64,000 nucleotides of DNA, taken from the NCBI RefSeq assembly GCF_009709615.1, contig NZ_WJYA01000004.1, positions 248,001 to 312,000 on the forward strand, read 5' to 3'. This document shows, in pieces, positions 34,912 to 42,502 of this stretch. The notes under the pieces are model-generated. The model searched no databases. It saw only the letters and a program-made list of their open reading frames with translations, and had not been told where the DNA came from. The stretch comes from Winogradskyella ouciana (GTDB lineage: Bacteria > Bacteroidota > Bacteroidia > Flavobacteriales > Flavobacteriaceae). Made by a program: the position numbers and the translations under genes. The first letter of the stretch is position 1. Each line of letters opens with the position of its first letter.

Positions 34912-35553
34912 TTAGATGAGATTTTCATCATTGGTTTTTTTAATCAGCTCTGCTTTGCTGTTAATTTCCAATAGACGGTAGATTTTTTTAATATGATCGC
35001 GTACCGTATCAATTGAGATGAGATATTTATCGGCAATCATCTTATAACTTAACCCGTCTACGATACCTTGGATGATTTGTATTTGGCGGTCGCTTAACTC
35101 AATGTTTTCGTTCTTCGCTTTGGGTTTAAAATGATTAATGACCTTTCTGGCAATAGAAGGAGACATGTAAGAGCCACCATTGTAAATCGTAAAAATGGCA
35201 TCTTCTATCTTGGTTAAGGCAGTACGTTTAGAAATGTACGATACGGCTCCTGCACATAGTGCTTTAAAGATTTTGTCTTCTTCTTCAAACGTGGATAGGA
35301 TGATGATATTAACTTCGGGTAACTTTTTTTTGATGTGTCTTATGCCTTCCAGCCCTGACATGCCTGGTAAGCCTATATCGAGTAGAAGAATATCTATTTG
35401 TGGGTTGTTGGTAACTTCTAAGCCTGTTAAAAAATCTTCCACGCTTCCTGCCGCAAATGTTATAGCAATTGATGGATGATCACCAAGAAAACTTTGAAGG
35501 GATTCTTTAATAATGTTATCATCTTCTATTATGGCAACGTGTATTGTTCTCAT
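34912..35553 (-). CDS. NarL/LuxR-family response regulator of the adhesin locus
   Basis: A 213-residue regulator. The receiver domain has E10/D11-D12, phosphoacceptor D59 (ILLLDIGLPG) and the TAVSYISKRT lysine. The LuxR-type HTH lies at about 145-205 (LSDRQIQIIQGIVDGLSYKM, IADKYLISIDTVRDHIKK). The kinase gene is directly upstream (117-bp gap) and adhesin A directly downstream (192-bp gap). A palindrome sits in its own promoter region, so it probably controls itself, the kinase and both adhesin genes. A broken copy lies at 31162-31320. Confidence 0.93.
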   Translation of the reverse strand: MRTIHVAIIEDDNIIKESLQSFLGDHPSIAITFAAGSVEDFLTGLEVTNNPQIDILLLDIGLPGMSGLEGIRHIKKKLPEVNIIILSTFEEEDKIFKALCAGAVSYISKRTALTKIEDAIFTIYNGGSYMSPSIARKVINHFKPKAKNENIELSDRQIQIIQGIVDGLSYKMIADKYLISIDTVRDHIKKIYRLLEINSKAELIKKTNDENLI

Positions 35554-35650
35554 TTGTATAAGTTCACAACCTAAGTTATGGTTGTTTTAAAAAAATTAAA
35601 AGGCTGTACCATTTGTAACTATAAAGATAGTGCGTTTATAAAAGTAGTCA

Positions 35651-35668
35651 ACCACATTAAGATGTGGT
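35651..35668. promoter_or_regulatory. Palindromic operator upstream of the response regulator
   Basis: ACCACAT-TAAG-ATGTGGT is a perfect 7-bp inverted repeat with a 4-bp spacer. It is 97 bp before the regulator ATG and begins just after the kinase stop. Confidence 0.7.
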
Positions 35669-35670
35669 AG

Positions 35671-38600
35671 TTAAGTGAGGCTTTTACTTTTTAAATGAAT
35701 TGTAAAACCTTGCTCTTTTTTTATCTCAAGGTTACAGTTTATTTGGTCTGCACGATGTTTCATGTTAGAGAGACCCAACCCTGAGGTAGAGAATTTAGGC
35801 TCTACAGATCCGTTGTCTTTAATTAAAAGTTCTACTTGCCCATGATGTTCATTTAGTTCTATAGCAACATAACTGGCATCAGAATGTTTTATAATGTTGG
35901 TAATTGCTTCTTTATAGATGAGATATAAATTTTGGCGCATTATATTGGTAATGCTTTTGTCTAAGGTAATGGTGTGGTGTTGTACATAGTACTCAATAGA
36001 TTTAAGTTCTAGCGTTTCTGCTGCAAACTCGTTCATGCGGTCTATAAGACTTTCCCAATTATTTTTTCTAGAGTCCATGGCCCAAACGGCATCGCGCATT
36101 CTAAGCATTGCTGATCGACTTAATTCGCTCATTCGGTGAAGCTTGGCTTTGTCTTCTTTGGTTGCTTTTTGTTCTAAGATTTCACTTTGCATAGATAATC
36201 CCGTTAATATGGAGCCCACATCGTCATGTAAATCGATGGATATTTTGGTTCTTATATTATCTATTTCTGTTTTCTGTTTAAATTTTAGTTGGTAGTAGTA
36301 TCGAGTTAAGGCATAAATTAAAAGAGCCAATAACAATCCAACTAATACAAAAAACCACCAGGTTCTGTACCAAGCTTGTTTTACATAAATAGGAATGGAG
36401 AGTTCGTTTTTACTCCAAGTATGTCCTCCAGTGGAGCCTTTTATGTTTAAGGTATAATCTCCAGGTGGCAAACTCATATAGGTAATCTCGCTTTTAGAAG
36501 TCAACTGAGACCATTCATTGTCGTAACCTTCTAGTTTATAGGTGTATCGATGCCGTGATGGATAACTATAGTGGATCAGTTCAAAGTTAAAAGTAACCGA
36601 TTTATCATTGTAATTGAGAGCGATAGTTTCACCCTTGTAATCTGTGGGATAAAACGTGTTAACAGACTTGCTTTTGTTAGGCAATACGGAATAATCGGTT
36701 AGTGTTAAATTAACATTTTCATTTCCGATTTTTTTAGTATCGTACAGTTTTAAAAGCGAATCGGGATGAAACCTATGCAAACCATTGGTTGATGTCACAA
36801 TAAGCTCTCCGTTATAGGGATTAGATTTTAATTGTTTTGCGAAGAAATTATCAATTAGGGTATAGGTTTTATCAAAATGCTTGTTTTCATTGGTTTTAAA
36901 ATTATATAAACCAATTCCTGTTCTGCAAGAATACCATATCGTATGATTGTTCACCGGAAGCACATCATTAATTTCAATAAGATTAAGTTGGTCTTTAGTG
37001 ATATAGTGTATTAAGCGATTTTCTTTTAGGTTTAACAATCCTATTTGATTTCTATTGAAAATCCAGCCAAGATCATTCCCAGTATAATCAAACTTGGTAA
37101 TACGTTCATCAAATCGTATAGAATCCTTCTTGTAAAACTTATAGTCAGGTGTTTTTGTTACTTTACTTTTGAGATTCATTTTGTAGAGGCCATTATAGCT
37201 CGAAATCAGCAAATTGCCTTGGTCATCTTCATCTAGTTTAACAATAAAATTATCACTGAAATCTTCAGTGTTATCCTCTTTTTTGAAAACATTTTCTAAT
37301 CTTAAGGTTTTAGGATGGAGTTGCGCTAAAAATGAACCTTGCTGATGCAAAGAACCGCTTGCCCAAATGATGCCATCCTTGGTCTGAAAAACCTGACTTA
37401 ATGAGCGCAAAGGAAAACCTACAGGATTGGGTATTATTTTGGTTTTTAAGTTTTTATCAATACTGTAATAATGGCTCCATGTGGTGTAAATTCTAAGAGA
37501 ATCTTTAATAGAATGAAGGTATTGTTTTTGTGAGGAATGAAGCCATGGAATAACTTCCAGGCTGTCGTTTTTTGCTAATATACGATAGCTAAAACGTTGG
37601 TCTTGAGCATAGATGTCGCCATTAGACGTTACTTGGGGAGTAACAGGAGCCGTAGGCAAATATTCCTTTCCAAAATAGAACCATAACGTTTTAGTGTAGG
37701 TTGGATTTAGTTTGTAGAGTTCGTGTTCAGGGTCAGTGGTATTTACAAGATAACTCCTAAACCCATTTTCTTTTTTTCTAATCTTGAAAATCCCACCACG
37801 TTTATTGCCCCAAATATTTCCATTCTGGTCTTCCATTAAAGATTTAATGTCTCCACCTTTTCCGCCTAGAGCCTCAATGAGTGGAGTTTTAAAGTTAATA
37901 AAGGTGTTATCCTTTGCATCATACATAAATAAATTAGAGTCTTCAAAACCCAACCAAATTCTATCGTCGGAATCCATAAAAATCTTAGTTAGGCTAAGAT
38001 TGACACCAGGTATTTTTTGACATTCATTTTCAACAATGATTTTATTGGAAATGGGATGTATCTCAAATCGTTTTAATTCAGGATTATAAATCTCAAAAAC
38101 ATCATAGGTAATGCGCCATAAATTGTTTTTGTTATCCAGTCGAAAAACACTGCAAGGTTTTTGGATGCTTTGGTTTTCTGAAGCCGCTAAAGGTAATTTC
38201 ACCTCATTTCCTTTACTATCAATAACGAGAAGTCGACCATGCCATAAGTGAACATAAAAGTTGCCATTAAAATCTTCAAGTTCTATATTATCATCTATGG
38301 ATTTATCTCCAAGGTGATGGTAGAGATTAAAGGCAAATTCTAAGGTATTGGTCTCTGTGATTTTATAGACATTTCGTTCCTTTTTTTCAATATTTTTAGT
38401 GAAAACCCAAACCCTGTCAGCATCATCTCTATAGAAAAAATCGAACGTAGTGTCTTGGTTTAATGTTCCAATTTGGGTTATTGTTTTTGTTTTTCTGTGA
38501 TAATGATATACACGGTCTTGTTTTAAATAGACAATTCCGGTAGAATCATGGATTGTATTATATGCTACAGCTTTATGCTGATAGCTATTTTGAGTTGTGA

Positions 38601-38778
38601 ATTTTTCGCCATTGTACCTTAGAATCGTTTCATTATCATAGAGCCAGATGTTTCCATCGTTATCTTCATATACATAGTATGCGAACTCCGTGTATGGATA
38701 CTGAATATCGAATAGGTTTAACTGTGCAGTGAGGTGCTGCGAAATGGTAAAGAAAAATAGAATTATGAAGTACCTCAA
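35671..38778 (-). CDS. Beta-propeller sensor histidine kinase (HisKA_3 type)
   Basis: A 1035-residue membrane kinase. A signal peptide (to about residue 18) leads to a long periplasmic region of two-component propeller repeats (VYEDNDGNIWLYD, MEDQNGNIWGNKRGG, IFMDSDDRIWLGF, LDEDDQGNLLISSYNGLYK). A Y_Y_Y domain (about 690-780, YTYKLEGYDNEWSQL), one membrane helix (about 785-805) and a cytoplasmic HisKA_3 domain follow (ISIDLHDDVGSILTG, His851). HATPase_c has N-box TNIIKHSDA and GLGLSNMKHR. It resembles the sensor half of Bacteroidota hybrid regulators but has no receiver or DNA-binding part; the separate NarL-type regulator next to it supplies these. It probably senses an external polymer or envelope cue. 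Confidence 0.93.
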   Translation of the reverse strand: MRYFIILFFFTISQHLTAQLNLFDIQYPYTEFAYYVYEDNDGNIWLYDNETILRYNGEKFTTQNSYQHKAVAYNTIHDSTGIVYLKQDRVYHYHRKTKTITQIGTLNQDTTFDFFYRDDADRVWVFTKNIEKKERNVYKITETNTLEFAFNLYHHLGDKSIDDNIELEDFNGNFYVHLWHGRLLVIDSKGNEVKLPLAASENQSIQKPCSVFRLDNKNNLWRITYDVFEIYNPELKRFEIHPISNKIIVENECQKIPGVNLSLTKIFMDSDDRIWLGFEDSNLFMYDAKDNTFINFKTPLIEALGGKGGDIKSLMEDQNGNIWGNKRGGIFKIRKKENGFRSYLVNTTDPEHELYKLNPTYTKTLWFYFGKEYLPTAPVTPQVTSNGDIYAQDQRFSYRILAKNDSLEVIPWLHSSQKQYLHSIKDSLRIYTTWSHYYSIDKNLKTKIIPNPVGFPLRSLSQVFQTKDGIIWASGSLHQQGSFLAQLHPKTLRLENVFKKEDNTEDFSDNFIVKLDEDDQGNLLISSYNGLYKMNLKSKVTKTPDYKFYKKDSIRFDERITKFDYTGNDLGWIFNRNQIGLLNLKENRLIHYITKDQLNLIEINDVLPVNNHTIWYSCRTGIGLYNFKTNENKHFDKTYTLIDNFFAKQLKSNPYNGELIVTSTNGLHRFHPDSLLKLYDTKKIGNENVNLTLTDYSVLPNKSKSVNTFYPTDYKGETIALNYNDKSVTFNFELIHYSYPSRHRYTYKLEGYDNEWSQLTSKSEITYMSLPPGDYTLNIKGSTGGHTWSKNELSIPIYVKQAWYRTWWFFVLVGLLLALLIYALTRYYYQLKFKQKTEIDNIRTKISIDLHDDVGSILTGLSMQSEILEQKATKEDKAKLHRMSELSRSAMLRMRDAVWAMDSRKNNWESLIDRMNEFAAETLELKSIEYYVQHHTITLDKSITNIMRQNLYLIYKEAITNIIKHSDASYVAIELNEHHGQVELLIKDNGSVEPKFSTSGLGLSNMKHRADQINCNLEIKKEQGFTIHLKSKSLT

Positions 38779-38921
38779 TCTATTATTGTTATTCGATTCT
38801 TGGAATATAAATTTAAGCTAAATAAAACAATCGCCTGAACATTTAATAATGCACAAACGATTGAAGTGTGAATATTGGTTAATAGCCTTGCTAAATTACT
38901 AAGCTTCTATTTAAATACAAC

Positions 38922-38937
38922 CACATGTTGATGTGGC
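38922..38937. promoter_or_regulatory. Palindromic operator upstream of the propeller kinase
   Basis: CCACAT-GTTG-ATGTGG is a perfect 6-bp inverted repeat with a 4-bp spacer, 143 bp before the kinase ATG. It matches the three sites before the regulator and adhesins. Confidence 0.65.
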
Positions 38938-38954
38938 TGCGTGTGATGAAATAA

Positions 38955-38986
38955 AAAAATGCCTCTTAAGTTATGAGAGGCATTAT
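38955..38986 (-). terminator. Terminator after the acyl-CoA dehydrogenase gene
   Basis: Stem ATGCCTCT/AGAGGCAT with a run of A on the left, giving a U tail on the minus strand. It is 66 bp beyond the stop at 39052. The gap 38779-39051 otherwise holds only the kinase operator. Confidence 0.75.
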
Positions 38987-39051
38987 TATTTATGAGTTAA
39001 TCTCTAAGGATAGTTAATTGCGACTATGAGATTCTCTTTTTCAAGCGTATT

Positions 39052-40230
39052 CTATTTAAAAGCATTTAGCCCAGTAACATCCAATCCTGTAATCAATAAA
39101 TGAATATCATGCGTACCTTCATAAGTAATTACACTTTCAAGGTTCATAGAATGACGCATAATGCTGTATTCACCAGTAATTCCCATACCTCCTAACATTT
39201 GTCTGGCTTCACGTGCAATATTGATGGCCATATCTACATTGTTGCGCTTTGCCATTGAGATTTGGGCTGAGGTTGCCGTACCATTTTCACGCATTACACC
39301 AAGTCGCCAAGCGAGTAATTGTGCTTTGGTGATTTCGGTAATCATCTCAGCTAGTTTCTTTTGTTGTAGTTGAAATTGGCCAATAGGTTTGCCAAACTGA
39401 ATACGTTCTTTACTGTAACGAAGTGCTGTATCATAACAATCCATGGCTGCTCCAATCGCTCCCCAAGCAATACCAAAACGCGCTGAATCTAAACAACCTA
39501 ATGGTGCGCCTAATCCAGATTTGTTTGGTAATAAGTTTTCTTTTGGCACTTTTACATTATCAAAAATAAGCTCTCCTGTTGCTGAAGCTCTAAGGGACCA
39601 TTTGTTATGTGTTTCTGGAGTTGAAAACCCTTCCATGCCACGTTCTACAATCAATCCGTGAATACGTCCATTTTCATCTTTTGCCCAAACGACTGCAATT
39701 TGGCAAAATGGAGCATTAGAAATCCACATTTTAGCACCATTCAATAAGTAATGGTCTCCCATATCCTTAAAGTTTGTGGTCATACCACCTGGATTACTTC
39801 CGTGGTCTGGTTCTGTTAACCCAAAAGAACCAATCCATTCACCAGAAGCTAATTTTGGTAAGTATTTTTGGCGTTGTTCCTCGTTACCATATTTCCAGAT
39901 AGGATACATTACCAAAGACGATTGTACAGAAGCCGTACTACGTACTCCTGAGTCTCCACGCTCAATCTCTTGCATTATTAAACCATAAGAAATTTGATCT
40001 AATCCAGCACCACCATATTCTTCTGGAATATAGGGTCCAAAAGCACCGATTTCTGCTAAACCTCCAATAATTGATTTTGGGAATTCTGCCTTTTGTGCAG
40101 CCTCTTCAATAATAGGAGAAACATCACGTTTTACCCATTCTCTTGCAGCATCACGTACAAGTTTATGTTCTTCTGAAAGTAATTCATCGAGATTGTAATA
40201 ATCTGGTGCTTCGAATAAATCTGGCTTCAT
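39052..40230 (-). CDS. Acyl-CoA dehydrogenase, glutaryl-CoA dehydrogenase-like
   Basis: A 392-residue FAD enzyme that oxidises an acyl-CoA, probably glutaryl-CoA to crotonyl-CoA with decarboxylation. Domains are the N-terminal helical part, the middle beta domain (FGLTEPDHGSNPGGMTT) and the C-terminal helical part. The C-terminal ITYEGTHDIHLLITG carries the catalytic Glu in the place and context typical of glutaryl-CoA dehydrogenase. RERIQFGKPIGQFQLQQKKLAEM is the usual FAD/dimer signature. It would act late in lysine and tryptophan breakdown, consistent with the saccharopine dehydrogenase-like gene at 1.3 kb. A full promoter precedes it. Confidence 0.92.
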   Translation of the reverse strand: MKPDLFEAPDYYNLDELLSEEHKLVRDAAREWVKRDVSPIIEEAAQKAEFPKSIIGGLAEIGAFGPYIPEEYGGAGLDQISYGLIMQEIERGDSGVRSTASVQSSLVMYPIWKYGNEEQRQKYLPKLASGEWIGSFGLTEPDHGSNPGGMTTNFKDMGDHYLLNGAKMWISNAPFCQIAVVWAKDENGRIHGLIVERGMEGFSTPETHNKWSLRASATGELIFDNVKVPKENLLPNKSGLGAPLGCLDSARFGIAWGAIGAAMDCYDTALRYSKERIQFGKPIGQFQLQQKKLAEMITEITKAQLLAWRLGVMRENGTATSAQISMAKRNNVDMAINIAREARQMLGGMGITGEYSIMRHSMNLESVITYEGTHDIHLLITGLDVTGLNAFK

Positions 40231-40259
40231 TATGTAATTTTTTAAAATCTATTGAGGGT

Positions 40260-40290
40260 CAAATGTAACGAAATCGTTTTCATTGCCCAA
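40260..40290 (-). promoter_or_regulatory. Promoter of the acyl-CoA dehydrogenase gene
   Basis: On the minus strand TTG (40288-40290), a 20-bp spacer and TACATTTG (40260-40267) form a full Bacteroidota promoter, 29 bp before the ATG. Confidence 0.65.
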
Positions 40291-40298
40291 TAAGAGAA

Positions 40299-41012
40299 CT
40301 ACATTTTCAGATAAAAATCTTTGGTAAGGTTGATATAATCTCCTGTGTATTGATGGCGTTCAGTTTCAATAATTAATTCTGATATTTTTGTTGCAGTTTC
40401 TGTATAGCTGAACTCAATCAAACTTCGCTTTATTTCGGTGTTTGGATTGCCTTTTACCCTTAAAACACGATTGGGAAAAAGACCTATAAGGCTAGCTTCT
40501 TCAATAAATGTGTTCTCCATTTTATGAGGAATAACAATTGAAAATATACCGTTTTCCGATAAAAAATTATTCACAGCGTAGATAATGTGTTCCATAGGCA
40601 TGGCATCACTAAATCGTGCTAAGTTCCTTGCTTTGTTCACAGATTTGTAGTCTTCAGAATAGAAAGGTGGATTGCAGATGATGAGGTCAAATGTTTCATC
40701 TACGGCTTCAATATATTCTATTAAGGACGCATGGAAACAAAAAAGCCTATCGTTCCAAGGAGAATTTTCAAAATTTTCTGCACATTGCTCAAATGCGTCA
40801 TCATCAATTTCAATGGCTTCAATTTGCTCAGCATTACTTCGCTGCGCTATCATAAGACTTAGGATTCCTGTGCCAGCACCAATATCTAACGCATTGAATG
40901 GCTTATGGTCAACAGAAGTCCATGCACCAAGCAAAACACCATCTGTACCAATTTTCATGGCACATTGGTCTTGATTGACTGTAAATTGTTTGAATTTGAA
41001 TGGCTTGTTCAT
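40299..41012 (-). CDS. trmN6: tRNA1(Val) (adenine(37)-N6)-methyltransferase
   Basis: A 237-residue SAM-dependent methyltransferase (YfiC/TrmN6 group) that modifies A37 of tRNA-Val. The N-terminal FKFKQFTVNQDQCAMKIGTDGVLLGAW is the family opening. The SAM motif is LDIGAGTGILSLMIAQR (about residues 42-58), and the N6-adenine catalytic motif NPPF is in DLIICNPPFYSEDY (about 117-130). A small inverted-repeat element fills the gap to rimM upstream. Confidence 0.9.
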   Translation of the reverse strand: MNKPFKFKQFTVNQDQCAMKIGTDGVLLGAWTSVDHKPFNALDIGAGTGILSLMIAQRSNAEQIEAIEIDDDAFEQCAENFENSPWNDRLFCFHASLIEYIEAVDETFDLIICNPPFYSEDYKSVNKARNLARFSDAMPMEHIIYAVNNFLSENGIFSIVIPHKMENTFIEEASLIGLFPNRVLRVKGNPNTEIKRSLIEFSYTETATKISELIIETERHQYTGDYINLTKDFYLKM

Positions 41013-41017
41013 TTTTC

Positions 41018-41094
41018 TGTCATTCCTGCGAAAGCAGGAATCTATTTTTTTAATAGAATTTACATTATGGATTCCTGCCTACGCAGGAATGACA
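41018..41094. repeat. REP-like inverted-repeat element filling the trmN6-rimM gap
   Basis: Two hairpins, CATTCCTGC-GAAA-GCAGGAAT and ATTCCTGC-CTAC-GCAGGAATG, together form one larger inverted repeat with ends TGTCATTCCTGC/GCAGGAATGACA. The element spans almost exactly the gap between two genes, as a mobile or REP-like unit would. Confidence 0.75.
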
Positions 41095-41095
41095 A

Positions 41096-41626
41096 CTACT
41101 CTTCCAGATAAAGGTTAATCAACCCTTCAGGTGTATCAACTTCAATGGTTTTATTTTTCCTGTCAACTTTAACTATAAACTCATCATTCATCGGAATTAG
41201 GATTTCAACACCATCTCTATCAATTTCAAAAAGCGCTTGAGCCGTAGAATCGTTAATGGCTTTAATAATACCCACTTCACCAAAGTTTTTGTCCTTTATT
41301 GTAAAGCCAATGACCTCATGAAAGTAAAATTTATCACCTTCGAGTTTAGGGAGTAAATCAAGAGGTAAGTAAAGTTCAGATTTAAGCAATGCATCGGCAT
41401 CAGCTTCAGTATCTACTTCCTCAAATTTAAGTCGAAGCAAATCCGATTTGTGTAATTGGGAAGATTCGATAAAAAACGGCACTAAATTGCCTCTTAGATC
41501 CAAAAAAATCGCATCCAAATTATCGTAAAGATCAGGTTCATCCGTATCTAGTTTAGCCAAGAGTTCACCTTTAAAGCTGTACTTCTTTACAATCTTACCT
41601 AAATAAAAACAATCTTCTTTTTTCAT
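41096..41626 (-). CDS. rimM: Ribosome maturation factor RimM
   Basis: A 176-residue 30S assembly factor. An N-terminal RimM domain (FYLGKIVKKYSFKGELLAKL, about 6-25) is followed by a C-terminal PRC-barrel (FYFHEVIGFTIKDKNFGEVGI, about 95-115; EILIPMNDEFIVKVD). Two adjacent Met codons open the frame; I chose the second, the difference being one residue. It lies downstream of rpsP on the same strand as in most bacteria, but a terminator hairpin stands between them. No trmD or rplS is seen next to it. Confidence 0.95.
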   Translation of the reverse strand: MKKEDCFYLGKIVKKYSFKGELLAKLDTDEPDLYDNLDAIFLDLRGNLVPFFIESSQLHKSDLLRLKFEEVDTEADADALLKSELYLPLDLLPKLEGDKFYFHEVIGFTIKDKNFGEVGIIKAINDSTAQALFEIDRDGVEILIPMNDEFIVKVDRKNKTIEVDTPEGLINLYLEE

Positions 41627-41714
41627 CAAAAACGAATGTTTTTGTTCCCGTGTAAATGGGAAACTTATTAATGTGAGTTCAAAAAATTGATGAGATTCCC
41701 ACTTTTGTGAGAAT

Positions 41715-41746
41715 AAAAAACCCAGACCATAATGATCTGGGTTTAA
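41715..41746 (-). terminator. Terminator between rpsP and rimM
   Basis: Stem AAACCCAGA/TCTGGGTTT with a 9-nt loop and a run of A on the left, i.e. U-tailed on the minus strand. It should make rimM expression lower than rpsP. Confidence 0.75.
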
Positions 41747-41766
41747 AAGTATAAAAAATAAATTCT

Positions 41767-42288
41767 TTATTCTTCTTCGTTAGAAGCCGTTGCCTCTTCT
41801 GTTACAGCTTCAGTTTCTTCAGCTACTTCTTCTTCAACAACTGGCTCTGCTGCCGCAATACGAGCTTCGTTTACAGCCTTTTCTGCTTCAAGTGCTTTAG
41901 CTCTTGCATCAGCTTCTGCTTTAGATAACCCTTCAGCTTTAGCTTCAATTTTAGCAGTTTTTTCTTCCAACCAAGCGTTGAATTTTTCTTCAGCTTGCTC
42001 TTCAGTTAAAGCTCCTTTTCTAACACCAACAGCTAAATGCTTTTTAAGCATTGCACCTTTGTAAGACAAAATTGCTTTTGCAGTGTCAGTTGGTTGTGCA
42101 CCATTTTGCAACCATTTTACAGCTCCGTCAACATCTAATTCGATAGTTGCAGGATTTGTGTTTGGGTTGTAAGCACCTAATTTTTCTAGGTATTTACCAT
42201 CTCTTTTAGCGCGAGAATCCGCTGCTACGATCCAGTAATAAGGCTTTCCTTTTTTACCGTGTCTTTGTAATCTGATTTTTACAGGCAT
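41767..42288 (-). CDS. rpsP: 30S ribosomal protein S16 with long acidic tail
   Basis: The first about 85 residues are a standard S16 (MPVKIRLQRHGKKGKPYYWI, VAADSRAKRDGKYLEKLGAYNP). The remaining about 88 residues form a helical, Ala/Glu/Lys-rich extension ending EEATASNEEE. Bacteroidota S16 proteins often carry such a tail. The core binds 16S rRNA early in 30S assembly; the tail's role is unknown. A full promoter precedes it and a terminator follows. Confidence 0.97.
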   Translation of the reverse strand: MPVKIRLQRHGKKGKPYYWIVAADSRAKRDGKYLEKLGAYNPNTNPATIELDVDGAVKWLQNGAQPTDTAKAILSYKGAMLKKHLAVGVRKGALTEEQAEEKFNAWLEEKTAKIEAKAEGLSKAEADARAKALEAEKAVNEARIAAAEPVVEEEVAEETEAVTEEATASNEEE

Positions 42289-42334
42289 AATAATTAATTA
42301 GTGAGGTTCTCGACCTCTGTTATTAATGAGGGCG

Positions 42335-42363
42335 CAAAGATAGTATATTTTTTTAATTCTCAA
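42335..42363 (-). promoter_or_regulatory. rpsP promoter
   Basis: On the minus strand TTG (42361-42363), an 18-bp spacer and TATCTTTG (42335-42342). The start codon is about 46 bp downstream. Confidence 0.65.
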
Positions 42364-42444
42364 GGCTTTTAACCACTTTAACTGAAAGATTATTACTTTA
42401 ACCTAAAGAAGAAATGAAGATAAGCTAAGTATAAAAAAATATTA

Positions 42445-42452
42445 TACTTTTG
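42445..42452 (+). promoter_or_regulatory. -7 element of the calcium-binding lipoprotein gene
   Basis: TACTTTTG matches TAnnTTTG, 50 bp before the ATG. No clear -33 TTG. Confidence 0.45.
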
Positions 42453-42502
42453 ACATTCTTGTTTCGTTATAATTGAAGCAAGCAAAAATTATGCTTTAAA
42501 AG

